Shown piece by piece: positions 23,352-34,889 of a DNA stretch of 64,000 nt. Below the pieces are notes generated by a model. The model had not been told where the DNA came from. It searched no databases and saw only the letters and a program-made list of their open reading frames with translations. The DNA comes from Rosa chinensis. Taxonomy: Eukaryota > Streptophyta > Magnoliopsida > Rosales > Rosaceae. The number at the start of each line of letters is the position of its first letter. Position 1 is the first letter of the stretch. The position numbers and the translations under genes were made by a program. Where the stretch lies: contig NC_037092.1 in NCBI RefSeq assembly GCF_002994745.2, forward strand, positions 88,264,398 to 88,328,397, in the 5' to 3' direction.

Positions 23352-23666
23352 TGTTGCGCTCAGCGGAGACTGATCTATTGCGAGATGAAAGGGAGAAGTC
23401 CCGCTAGCTGTGTTGCGCTTAGCGGAGACTATCTCACTTGCAAGATGAAAGGGAAAAGTCCAGCTAGCGATGTTGCGCTTAGCGGAGGAGACTGTCGCTT
23501 GCAAGATGAAAGGGAGAAGTTCCGCTAGCGATGTTGCGCTTAGCGGAGACTCTCGCTTGCAAGATGAAATGGAGAAGTCCCGCTAGCGGTGTTGAGCTTA
23601 GCGGAGACTGTCTCGCTTGCAAGATGAAAAGGAGAAGCCCTGCTAGCGGTGTTGCATTTAGCGGAG
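23352..23666. repeat. Tandem repeat of about 60 bp in the Gypsy 3' region, first part
   Basis: Units start at 23352, 23411, 23471, 23532, 23590 and 23650 with TGTTGCGCTTAGCGGAGAC and contain CTTGCAAGATGAAAGGGAGA and CCGCTAGCG. The sixth unit is cut by the solo LTR at 23667 and resumes at 26330. Confidence 0.88.
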
Positions 23667-26329
23667 TGACAGGACCCGCCCCGGATTTCACCCCGAAATC
23701 TGAAGTGGCCCTGTGGGGCCCACCTTAGAAGAAATTCTACCAAAAATTTGGCAGAACTTCCCCTAAAAATGGACTACCCAAAACCTGTAAAAAAATATTT
23801 ACACTTCTAAACCATCCATCCATATTCTCCTGGAGCCACCCTGCTCTCCAAATCACAACATCTTCCAATTTACATTACACAATTCCGAACTTAATAACGT
23901 AATTCCACCGTAATCAGAGCAATTCTAAAACGAAAGGCATAACAGAATAAAAAGTAAAAAGGGTAAAGGATCAATAAATCCTATAATGCGGAAGTAGTGA
24001 CAACTATGCCTCAGCTCCATGTACACCCGACCCCAACTAATCTAACCCGCAAACTGGGCATTTGAAACCGAATGGCCCAGGGGAAAGTATTAAAAAACAC
24101 GTTAGTGTGAGTGGACAAAAATAAATAATTAAGATGATTTAAATGAAGCAAACTTGAATAGTCTCCCACTTATTTAAATTTATAAAACTCGATGCATGCA
24201 ACGTTTATAAAACATATTTCTCTAAACTCAAAATCTTGGAAAAACATACCAGCTCCACTGGTTAAGAGAAATCGGACTAGCCCCGCTAGTCAAATAATAA
24301 AAGGATATGGGGAAGAAATATCATCATACGGGTAAAGGAGCCCCTTAGGCTCTACCTACCCTCGACTGCCACTCACACATAGATTGTGTGAGGAGGAAAA
24401 CTAATAACCTCGACTACCACTCACGTGAGGAGGAGAATCTTCAACTGCCACTCACAAACACAAAGTAAGTGAGGAGGAGACACTAACCGAACGACCCGAG
24501 TATGGTGACGAAAAACAATCGAAAACCAGTAAATCCATAAAGCTTCCCCAATATCTCACGAGAAAAATAAGTATATTCCAATGACATGGCCCTGCACGCT
24601 AAAATATTCTTAAAATCATAACAAATAGGCGAGATCAAATTATAAATCGTAACTCAGAAAAAAAAAACTAATCCACAATCATCAATAAGGCATTCCCAAT
24701 GCCAAAACCGAAAGTCGATGAGTAAACAAGAAAAATATCTCCATCGAAATCCCATTTCGAAAATCTTGTAAAAAGCTCAAATCGACGAATAGAAATATAA
24801 TATATAATTCCAGAAATCATATCGGAAAATAATTCGTCGAAAAATCATTATAAATTGTAAATTCAAATTCGAGCGTAGAAAACTCTCGTTCTAAAATCAT
24901 GATGGAAAATCCTATCAATAATCCAAATATATATTCCAAAGCCAAATAATATCTGAAACTAAAAATAATATGATCGACAAAATATTATGATAATTAAATA
25001 AAGCATTAATTCAAGAAACAACGCATGCATCAACATTTAAAACAAAAGTCCACTCACAGTACTATATAGGCGACCACGCATACGAGTTTCCTTTGTCGAG
25101 TAGTAATTCGGTATAGTGCCCTGTACACAATTATATTCCGTGAATAACAATTCGGTAATTAAATACGATTCCTAAAATCAATCCTCTTAAGCGAACATCT
25201 CCATTTCCTTCTCCGATTCAACCCAAACTTTACCACTAACACCATTCCATTAATTTACAAGTTCTACAGCAGATTCAAGAGAAATCCGACGGTCGGATCC
25301 TCATAAATCGATAACCGAAATTCTATATTTCCAGGAATTTATAATCGATTCAAAACTTTCCCAATCTTCACTAAACTTCATATATAAGCTCTACAACATT
25401 TATAGGATTTAATAGGCTAAAAATTGAATTTAAAAAAACTGCCCTACGCGCCTCCACGCGCGACCTACAGTGGCGGCGCGTGGGGTTCACAAGCCACCGG
25501 CAACCACCTCCGATGGCCACCAAAATTTGGCAGCACCACGTACTCAACAAACCCAACATTTTTCTCAACTACAACAAGTTCCAATTTTACCTTGAAGAGC
25601 TCCAATTTGGCCGGTGAAAATTTTCCAGAAATTTCAAAACCCTAGAATCGGGTTTTTGCTTGATTCTTCCCCTACAAAGCAAATCGATGCTTGAAGCTTG
25701 AGGGGAAATGTCAAATGGCTCGAGGAGCTCCTATTGGACTTGGTTTGGTGGTCGGAGATGGCCGGAATTGGAAGAATCGACGGAAAACCTCCAACTTCTA
25801 CAGTGAGGGTTTTTGCTTCAATTTGGGGTTTTCTGGCCAAATCGCCGTAACCCACGGTCACTAGTGTATAGAGGAGGAAGAGGCGCTGCTAGAATGGCCG
25901 GTTGCACACCGGTTGGTGGCCGGACGGCGGCAAATCGAACTAAAGAAGAAGAAGCCGGCGGAAACGAGGGAGAGAGAGATCGGGGGAGAGGAGAGAGAAA
26001 AGTTATTGTGGGTTTCCCAAAATGGAAACCTACAGTGGTAACTTTCCATATATATATATATATATACCCAATTTACCATGAACAGTAACTTCCGTATTTC
26101 ACTTATAACTTTCACATACGAACTCCGATTTTTACGTACTACATATGCACCCGCTCGGTTTAACGTTCTCTACAACTTTCATGAAAAACATTTTCTCTAA
26201 TTTTGACTCGAATAAAAAGTCAACTTTTAGGGCCACTAAAAGTATCGAAACATAGTAAAAAGTGAAAGTAATTGTCGTTTACCGTCCATATAATTAGTAA
26301 ACTGATAAATTTAGGTTCGGGATGTAACA
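23667..26329. mobile_element. Solo LTR of a second LTR-retrotransposon family, copy A (2663 bp)
   Basis: Starts TGACAGGACCCG, ends GGGATGTAACA, and is flanked by CGGAG (23662-23666) and CAGAG (26330-26334), a 5-bp target duplication with one later change. It inserted into a Gypsy tandem-repeat unit. It is homologous end to end to 54191-57041. No gag or pol. It carries a minisatellite at about 24355-24480 and a (TA)n tract at 26049-26066. TG...CA ends and 5-bp duplications mark it as a solo LTR from LTR-LTR recombination; the parent lineage is not visible. Confidence 0.82.
24355..24480. repeat. Palindrome-rich minisatellite in solo LTR A
   Basis: About three to four imperfect units of CGACTGCCACTCAC ... 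GTGAGGAGGA. CCACTCAC and GTGAGGAG within each unit can pair as a short hairpin. The same array, longer, is at 54930-55152. Confidence 0.7.
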
Positions 26330-26450
26330 CAGAGACTGTCTCGCTTGGAAGATGAAAGGGAGAAGCCCCGCTAGTGGTGGTTGCGCTTAGAGAAGACTGT
26401 CGCTTGCAAGCCCGCTAGCTGTGTTGCTCTTAACGGAGACTATCTCGCCG
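26330..26450. repeat. Gypsy tandem repeat, continuation after the solo LTR
   Basis: The remainder of the interrupted unit and one to two more degenerate units (CTTGGAAGATGAAAGGGAGA, then GTTGCGCTTAGAG). Confidence 0.8.
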
Positions 26451-27199
26451 ATTGGCATACCTGCCCTTTGACGATTTCTTCGGAGAGATGCTTCGTCTGA
26501 CAGCGCCTGACACGTGGCTATCATGCATTGGGTTAGCGTGTGGGATAACGTCTCCTCAGCACGCCCGTATCTTCGTCATTAATGCGAGTAATTCGAAGAG
26601 TAAGTGCGATCGTGGGGCACGTGTATGGCTGTCGTTTGATGTCGTTTTTCAGCGAACAGCTTGGATTTGTTTGATGTTGACATAAAAGAGAGGGAAACTC
26701 AGGGGGTTTTGACATTTTGTGGACTTCAAAACTTAACTCATCGTCTTCAAGCCTTGTTCTCTAAGAGCCGAGGAGTGCCTTCTGTAAATTGAGTGAGAGC
26801 GTTCTTCTATGAAGGAAAGAGATTCTTGGAAGTGAAGATATACATCCCAAGTGTACCGAATCTCCCATATTTGCAGGTTGGTGATCTGAGCCCTCTGTTT
26901 ATTTGTTTGCTCGTTGTTTCTGTCAATTGAGATTTTTTGCTTTTTGGTGCCACTCCAATGTGTGTCTGAGGGTCTGAAATGGTTTTTGGGGGTGGGGTTA
27001 GCTGTTTGAGGCAGGGAGTTGGGGTTGATGGATTTTCTAGATGGTCGAATCTCAGTTTTGGATGCATGTATACATGTGTTCTTGTTTTTGTTGTTTCTAG
27101 GTTTTCTGGGTAATTGTTCTTGGTGTTCTTGACTAAAATCTGACATAGGGATAGTTTAGATCGTTTTGTAACTGACTGACCTAGGTTTTAGGGTTTGTC
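26451..27199 (+). promoter_or_regulatory. Likely promoter and leader region of the antisense ORF
   Basis: Unique sequence between the tandem repeats and the start of the plus-strand ORF. It holds an ACATAAAAGAGAGGG stretch near 26680 and an acceptor-like tttgcag near 26876. A promoter is plausible because the ORF is opposite to gag-pol, but nothing proves it. Confidence 0.3.
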
Positions 27200-29607
27200 A
27201 TGGCTAGCGTCATAGAGATCTCGAGCAGTGAGGATTCTAGGTCTGACGTGTCGCTGAACGTTGCGGATATAATTTTTATTGATTCCTTGCATCCGTCTGC
27301 TCCTGCAGGAACCGCTAGACATCAAACCTTTACAAACTATACCCTGGGATGTAGCAATAGCTAGAGGTGGGCGTCCAGAGAGTTCGACAGCAAGGGAGGG
27401 AACTGCTGCCCGCCAGCGGCGAGAGGAGAGGTTGGCTAGCAATAGCGCCGCTAGTGGTTTTGCTGATGGGGGAGAGGCTGGCGGGGAGGAGATAGAGTCA
27501 GCTTGGGTCATTCATGATGGTGCTCTAGTTAATGAAGCGGGAGGTCCGATGACTTCGCATGCCGTGAGTCGGCTAAAGCGAGTGTTTCGCCTTCCTAGCG
27601 TAGTGAAGTTATGTCCGCCAACGAGGGATGAGAGAGCGTCTATTTTGCCAGCGGGGCACACCACTGTCCACGAGGCCATCTTCCGCCAAGGAGTCACTCT
27701 CTCGCTGCTGCCAAACCTTCAAATCTTGGTTTGCGAGTTCGACCTAACATTTGGGCAGATTTGCCCCAACATGTGGCGGTTGTTGATGGCATTGAACTCG
27801 TTATGGCATCTGTCTGGCTGAGAAGGTCCGATTGTGGCGGAGGTACTACATTTCTATGAACTGGTCTATGTGAGGCGCCAAGGATACAGCGGACAGGTGA
27901 ACCTCACTCGCTGCCAAGGGGCGCCTAAGTTGATCGAAAATTTGAAAGATTCGATGTCTCCCTGGCGGTCGACCTTCTATGTTGCGACCAGGGGGTGGGA
28001 GTATGATGCCGGGGTAAATAAAGGGGTGCCGACGTTTAGGATTAAGTCGGAGTTTCAACCAATCCGAGGTTGTGTCCAGTCCCCGCTGAACGAATTTGGC
28101 GGTTTTGCCTGCGTGATATGCCCATTGTTTTTATTTTTTCTAATCATCCCTTCTCTGTGCAGCGGGTTTGCGCTTTAATTTGACGCGCAAGGAACAGTGC
28201 CGTGTAGAGAGGATAAAAGGGTGCTGGCAGAACCGGAACCTTCTTGACCTGCGCCTGCTCACAGGTTGGGAGTTGTTGGTCGACTTAGGATTGACTCGCG
28301 CCATTGGTAAGTATCTTCCGCCGACCAGTGTGTTTTTAAATTTTTTTGTTTTAACTTGTGTTGTGTCTGCCTGTTCAGATTCTGTTCCTGGTAACAAAGC
28401 GAGTCGTGACGTGTTTGACAAGGCCATGGACTGCGCGGAACTACAGAATTTCCTAGAGGGCATGTATGTCATTAGGCTGGCAGCTCAGCAAACCGTCGTT
28501 GATCCACAGACACTGGCAGTGAGTCAGTCAGAGACTCCGGTGGTGATGCCAATACCTCATCATTCACACCTCGCTCCTGCTGGCCAGACCGTGGTATCGG
28601 TCCAGGGTTGAGCTGAGCAAGGGGCTGCTGGCGGGAGCCATGTTGCTGCCGTCCCTGTGAAGACCAAGGAGACGGTTCCTGCCTAGCGGCGAGGACCCCA
28701 TATTGAGAAAACGGTGCCGAGGAAAGAGCCCGTTAGATTTGCGGGGCTGGAGCCTCAAGAGCTGCCTTGGCCTGTCGGCGCGGGTGCAGCCCAAGGTGGG
28801 GGTCTTCGGAAGAGGCGTCAGAATGACATCGACCAAAGTGAAGATGTCGTCGACACCATACTGATCGGGGCACGCCAGCAGAGGTAGAAGAAAGCCAGGT
28901 CGACCCCACGACCAGTGACTGTTGCTGCCGCCAAGGAGGGGCCAAGTGGAGGGTTGGACTTTTTCACCGCCTACGCGGAGTTCTTGACTGATCCAGAGCG
29001 AGAGTTCCTCTTTCATCTCTGCGAGCGGCTCGAGTTCGGTGGGTCGAATGGGACCATTCGCTTGACGGCTATTCAGCAGTCGCCGTTTAGTTCGGCATTT
29101 GTACATCTGTCCGTTGGGCTGCATGAGCTGTTCCTGGAGGCGTCGAACCAGCCTCAGGTTGAGCGGCAACTGAGGGAGGAGATTGAAGGTCTCCAGCGGG
29201 AATTGAGGGAGACAGAGGATAAGCTGGCAGAGACCGAACGACGCCTAACCAAGGCAGAGTGCAACCTGGCAGATGTCCGCGGCAAGTTGAGCGTCGCCAT
29301 TAACCAGGATGTCGAGCGGAACGACCGAGTGTCCCGGTTGGAGCAAGATACCCTGCTGCAGGAGCAACTGGTGGCAAAGACTAAGCGGGCCGATATCCTC
29401 CAACGGGAGTTTGCCGCCAAGTCTGCGGAGCTAAAGAAATTGGAGGTAGTGGTTGCCCGACTGGACGCTGAGAGGAGCCGCGCAGAGGCTGCTGCCGAGG
29501 AGTCGTTTAAGCAGTCCCCGATGTACAAGCAAGCCCTGACGGAGGAGGCGAAGGCTGGTGCTGCCGCTAATTTGGACCTGTTGACCAAGAAGGGCGCCAT
29601 TGATTAG
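27200..29607 (+). pseudogene. Tat-type antisense ORF (extra ORF opposite to gag-pol), spliced and partly broken
   Basis: Starts MASVIEISSSEDSRSDVSL at 27200. A frame change near 27300 leads into a globular part: VFRLPSVVKLCPPTRDERAS, a segment with FDLTFGQICPNMWRLLMALN, then VLHFYELVYVRRQGYS and FYVATRGWEYDAGV. An intron with clean borders spans 28307-28378 (ends ...LTRAIG, resumes DSVPGNKASRDVFDKA). The 3' part (28915-29607) has EREFLFHLCERLEFGG and then a long coiled coil (about residues 75-200 of that frame). Antisense ORFs of this layout between integrase and 3' LTR are described for Tat elements; their function is unknown. Stops and frame changes (27820, 28609) suggest it is no longer fully coding, unless more introns exist. 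Confidence 0.75.
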
Positions 29608-30387
29608 GTTAAAGCGTCTGGGCTGTCGGGTCAGCAGGAACCTTCTACAAGAGGCGTGGCTCCCGCTCAAACTGAGGGTGTTCGCTCATGCAGTGGCGAG
29701 AGTAGTGAGCTTCCGGCGGATGACTCTCAGCGGACTCCACCTCCAACTCAATCCTAAATTTCTCGCACTGACTTCATGGCTGCCCACACCCGAGCGGATG
29801 GTACCATGGTGATGCCGAGCCCTACCGCTGGTGGGTCTGATCAGACGAGACGCCTGACCGGGCAACAACCACCGTTGGATGGTGAGGATGTCACCGCTGC
29901 TCCCAACAATCCTTGAAGATCATCTTGGCTCTAGCTCATCTGTGCTATTTTTGTAATGCCGCTAAGGCTCCTTTTTTTTTTTTTGTAACCTGACAATATT
30001 TTTGGGCGGGGAGTCCCGACCCTAGATATATGGAGTATTGCTATTTGCTTCTAAAATTTTGCAAGTGTGGGATTGTTTCTAATGATTGTGTTGTTTGCAT
30101 GTTGATATACCGCTAGAGGTTTGACTTGTGCTTTTGCCTAATCAATGAAACATTAAAGGAATTACAATTGTTCTGTGCACAATGTAGCGGACGTGGTCCG
30201 CTGAGTGTTGTTGGCATTGCCAATTAACTTATGCGTGGAGAACAATGGTTTGAATAATTCCTCGTTTCATTGATAGCTGAGAGATCAGCGTTTACAAAAG
30301 AGGGGTTGTACCCGTTGGGTAGCTTCCCTTAGCTAAACATCGAACAAAAATTTAGCTAAGTCAAGATGCTCTTGGGTAGCGGTAGGA
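29608..30387. other. Region between antisense ORF and integrase
   Basis: Likely 3' UTR of the antisense ORF, followed by a spacer with a T run near 29970. No coding function recognised. Confidence 0.45.
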
Positions 30388-31942
30388 CTATTTGTAATAA
30401 TACCGAAAGTGTTCGGTATTCCAAGGGTGGGTCATTATGACTCCATCCTTGTCCATTAAGTAGAAAGTGTCGGGGCCGATGACCTCAACTATTTTGTATG
30501 GTCCTTCCCAAGTTGGGCAGAGTGCCTTTGGCGATAGAATAACTTCCTTCATAACCCAGTTCCCCAGTTGGAGGTTCCGGGCTTTGACTCTGGCGTTGTA
30601 GAAATGTGATACCCACTGTTTGGTTTGCAAGTTGCGCAAGTGGGCCTTGTAGAGTCTTTCCTCGAGGAGATCTTTGTCTAGGTTAATGCCTTCGCTGTTG
30701 TTCTCGGGGCAATAGCCCTCAACCCTAGCGGTAGGTTGGGTGAGCTCAATGGGTAGGACGGCCTCAGTTCCAAAAATCATACAGAATGGTGTTTCACCGG
30801 TAACAGATGTTGGGGTAGTTCTGATGGCCCACAGGACTTCCGGGAATTTCTCCGCCCATAAACCCTTGGCGTCGTCAAGCTTCTTTTTTAGCAGCTTCTT
30901 GATTATCTTGTTTACTGCTTCGAATTGGCTGTTGGTTTGGGGGTGAGCGACAGATGCAAAGCTCAATTTGGTGCCCAGGTTAGCGGTGAAAGATATGAGC
31001 TCTCTGTTGTTGAACTGTGTGGGGAATGTCGTAGCTGCAATAGATGTTCTTCCAGAGGAAATGAGTTACCTTGGTGGTGGTTATTGCTGTTAGCGGCTCC
31101 GCCTCTATCCATTTGCTGTTGTTGTCGATCGCGACAATGATGTACTTGAACTGTCCCTTGGCGGTTGGGAATTTTCCAAGTAAGTCAAGGCCCCACATGG
31201 AGTGAATCCAAGGGCCAACGATGATCGACAGGGGTTCCGCCGGGGCATGGGGGAGGTCAGCGTACTGTTGACATTTGTGGCAAGATCTGGAAACTTTCTT
31301 GGCGTCGTCGCCGAGTGTAGGCCAGAAGTAGCCTTGTCGCATTGTGTGATTGGCCAGAGATCTGGCGCTGGAGTGGTTTCCACATTCCCCAGCTTGTATT
31401 ATTGCTAGAACGACCCTTCCCTCCTCTGGGGTCAGGCACCGGAGGTTAGGATGGGTGAATCCTTGGCGGTAAAGCTTGCCATTCTGAATATTATAGAGGG
31501 TTGCTCTCCGCTTGAGTTGTCGTGCTCCGACCTTGTCTGCTGGCAGTGTCCCATTGAGCTTGTACTCAATGATTTCATCCATCCAGCTGGGGTTGACTTC
31601 AATGTTGAAAATCTCCACTAGGGTTTTGGTGGTGCTTGGCTTGTCAAGGCATTCTACCCTTGTGTCCGCTGGACTTTGGTGTGGTTGAGCAGTTGCTAGT
31701 CTTGCCAGTGAATCAGCCTTGGCGTTCATTTCCCTAGGGATTTGTGTGATGGTATGAAATTTGAATTTTCTGAGTAGCGTCTTGACGTACCCCAAGTATG
31801 CTGCTAATTGTTGGTCTTTGGCCTGGAAACTGTCATTGACTTGGTTAACGACTAGCTGGGAGTCGCTGAATATGTTGATGCTATCAGCACCGGAGTTAAT
31901 GGCGAGGAGCAAGCCTGCAATGAGCGCTTCATACTCTGCCAT
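30388..31942 (-). pseudogene. Gypsy second RNase H and integrase
   Basis: The frame at 31942-30980 starts within the archaeal-type RNase H (TNNMAEYEALIAGL, FSDSQLVVNQV, AKADSLARLA). It continues to the integrase zinc-binding domain (CHKCQQYADLPHAP) and the first part of the integrase core (WGLDLLGKF, with the first catalytic Asp). The reading frame breaks near 30980. The core and C-terminal part resume at 30966-30388 (SFASVAHPQTNSQFEAVN, with the catalytic Glu; then the GNWVMK...PTWEGPYKIVEV chromatin-facing domain). The short block that normally carries the second catalytic Asp is missing at the break, which removes activity. Confidence 0.88.
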
Positions 31943-32644
31943 GTTGTTTGTGGCTGTGAAATTGAACTTTAACGCGTATTCCCCCTGGCCCCCTGGCCCT
32001 GTCAGGATAACTTCGGCGCCGCAGGTGGAGCCGTCTACGTGGAGGTTCCAATCCTACTGTTGCTGGGGCGCTGGTCCCTCAGCGGTTATCATTTCTATGT
32101 TGGCTTCTTCTGCCCTTAGGTTATGTTCATCCTGACGCTTGGTGAGCTCTACTATGAAATCTGCCACCGCCTGGCCCTTCATGGCGGTCCTTGGCTTGTA
32201 GTCAATGTCGAACTCGCTGAGCTCGATGGCCCGCTTGCTGAGGCGCCCGGAGTGCTCAGGGTTTTGCATTACTTGCTTCAGCGGTTGGTTTGTTAAGACT
32301 TGAATTGTGTGGGCCTGTAAGTATTGGCGGAGGCGTCTAGCAGCGACAATGAGTGCGAGAACGAGCTACTCAAGGGGGGTATATCTTGTCTCCGTCCCGT
32401 TCATGCCACTGCCGGCGTAGAATACTGGGAGCTCTTCCTGGCCTTCTTGTCGTACTATGATGCAGCTTACCGCTGATGGGGATACTGCTAGGTAGATGTA
32501 CAGTGTCTCACCCTATACAAGAATGGAAAGAAATGGGACTGCTGCCAAATACTCTTTCAAGCTCTAGAACGCCGCCTCACAGTCTGGGGTCCAGTTAATT
32601 TCTTTCTTGTGGGTCCTCTTCAGAACTTTGAAAACTGGGTGGCA
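31943..32644 (-). pseudogene. Gypsy first RNase H, connection and start of second RNase H
   Basis: Pieces of the Ty3-type RNase H and its end (SKRAIELSEFDIDYKPRTAM, then VADFIVEL) at 32269-32054. After an in-frame TAG near 32054 comes WNLHVDGSTCGAEVIL, the start of the archaeal-type RNase H. Several stops lie at 32270-32644. Confidence 0.75.
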
Positions 32645-33523
32645 TCAGTCGGTGAGTCTAGAGATGAACCGAGAAAGGGCGGTTAGCTTGCCCTGGAGGC
32701 TCTGAACGTGCACCTTCCATTCTGGGGACTTCATGTTGAGGATGGCTTGCACTTTGTCAGGGTTAGCCTCTATGCCTCGTTTACTGACGATGTATCCCAA
32801 GAACTTGCTGGCGGTGACGCCGAAGAAACATTTTTCGGGATTCAGGCGCATACCATAAGCTAAGAGAATGGCGAATATAATGCGGAGGTTTGCCACGTGT
32901 CCGCTGGCCTTGATGCTCTTGACTAGCATATCGTCCACGTAGACCTCGATTATTTTGCCTAGGTGTTCCGCGAACATGGCATTCATCAACCGCTGGTATG
33001 TTGCCCCAGCGTTCTTCAACCCGAAGGGCATGACATTGTAGCAGTATAGGCCCTTGTCGGTTGTGAAGGTGGTGCACTCTTAGTCGCTAGGGTGCATCCT
33101 GACTTGATTGTAGCCTAAGAAAGCGTCTATCATGTTGAGCAACTCATGCCCCGCTGTAGCGTCAACCAGTTGGTCAATGCGGGGTAGCAGGAAACTATCC
33201 TTAGGGCATGCCTTATTGAGACCCTTGAAGTCTACACATATCCGCCACTTTCCGCTAGGTTTCTTGACCATTACCAAGTTGGAAATCCACTGAGGATAAT
33301 TGACTTGGCCGATGAACTCAATGCCCTGGAGCTTGGCGACCTCTTCCCCTATTACACGATATCTTTCCTCATCAAAGGCCCTTCGCATCTGCTTGACCGG
33401 ATAGAAGGATGGTTTGATGCTTAACTTGTGTGTGATGATCTCAGGGGAAATGCCCGGCATATCAGTGTAGGACCATGCAAAGACGGCGGCGTTGTCTCGT
33501 AGAAATTGAGTGAGTTCTGCCAC
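32645..33523 (-). pseudogene. Gypsy reverse transcriptase
   Basis: From 33523: a typical Tat RT entry (FAWSYTDMPGISPEIITHKL), then MVKKPSGKWRICVDFKGLNK. A stop near 33078 interrupts. From 33031: PFGLKNAGATYQRLMNAMF and the catalytic EVYVDDMLVKS, followed by the thumb region (GYIVSKRGIEANPDKVQAI). The YVDD box is intact; the frame is broken at least once between the two halves. Confidence 0.88.
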
Positions 33524-33584
33524 TATCTCTAGGGCTAGCTGAGCGCCGATGCGAACTGTCCGCTCAGGGTGCTCGTTGGAGATG

Positions 33585-34889
33585 CTAATACAAGGATGTT
33601 TCTGGGTTGACAGGTTCCTTTTTCACATATTTCTCCTCCTCGTCCCTAGGATCCTCGAAAATGTTTGTTGACTGTACATGGTTTCCCACTGTTAGGATTT
33701 CATGGCGTCGTGTCGACCGTGCCACAGTTGTCGAGTAACATTCACGTGCCAGTTGTTGACTTCCCTTCACGCAGCCTGTCCCGTTGGGTGTAGGAAACTT
33801 CATGAGAAGCATATACCCGGCTATGATGCATTTTAGTTTATTGAGCGCCGGTCGACCAATAATGGCATTATATGAACTGAAGCAGTCGACAACAATGAAC
33901 TCTGTATGTATCTCCGCTGTGCATGGGCTAGTGCCGATGACTAGGCGCATGTAGTCAGAATCTAGTGGTTGTGTGATGTCGCCGGAAAAGCTGAGCAGGG
34001 GCTCGTGATCCTGGAGTAATTTCTTGTTGACAGCGGATCCGCTGTTAACGAGGACCCTTCCCACGGACCATTTATCGAGCATGGCGTCGATCAAGAATGG
34101 ATCGTAGTGGGGTAAATGTGCTCCACACTCTTCTTCCTCCGAGAAGGTGATGGGTTCCTCCGAGAAGGTGATGGATCTCTCGTAGCGGATGTTGCAGATT
34201 TCTTTGGGGTGGTTGGAGCGTGCATAACGCTTTCTTGCCCTATGAGACATGTTGGTGATCTGAGCACCGCTATCAATGGTGTTGATGCGGCGCATTGGTT
34301 CGATGTTGGCGACCACAGGTGGCGGTTGACGCACCTTGAACTGTTCCAACTTACTGTCACGATACAAAGTCTCAATTGCCATTTTGAGGGCTTTACAGTT
34401 GTTGGTGTTGTGACCGCTGTCCTCATGGTATTTGCACCATTTGCTGGTGTTTCTTGGTTTGCCCGCCCTTGGGTACTTTCTTGGGGGTGGCGGTGGGATC
34501 TGGTCCTTACACTGGTCGTATATCTCTTCATACGATGTCGTCAGAACGGTGAACACTACATACCTCTGAGAGGACTCCATCTGTTTGTTGCGGTTATCCC
34601 GGTGGGATGAGCGGTTGCCCTTGTGGTAATGCTGATCCTTTTGCCACTTGCTCTGGTAGTTGCCTTGTTGCCACTTTCTCTTTTTATCAACTGGCGTCGT
34701 AGCAGAGGTTTTGTTAGCGGTCTCCTGCTGACTGGAGGAGGGTTGAGTGGACTTTGCTGGCGTTGGCGGTGGTGGTGAGGTTTCTCCGTATGTGATGAAC
34801 TCTGCCTGTGCGTGGACGACTGCCTCGCTCATGACGTGGTCATACGCGGCATTTGGATGATTGTAATTGAGATGATAAAGAAACGGCAC
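33585..34889 (-). pseudogene. Gypsy gag C-terminus and aspartic protease
   Basis: A 434-residue open stretch: linker rich in Pro/Ser/Lys, a zinc-knuckle-like CKYHEDSGHNTNNCKALK, then a retropepsin-type domain with flap and VDCFSSYNAIIGRPALNK. At the expected active site the sequence reads VNSGSA, so the catalytic Asp is Asn. The protease would be inactive. Confidence 0.82.

Noticed and set aside
29154..29600. Ser/Arg-rich minus-strand frame of 148 codons
   Set aside because: Shadow of the coiled coil in the Tat antisense ORF on the plus strand, whose codon and heptad pattern is the better explanation.
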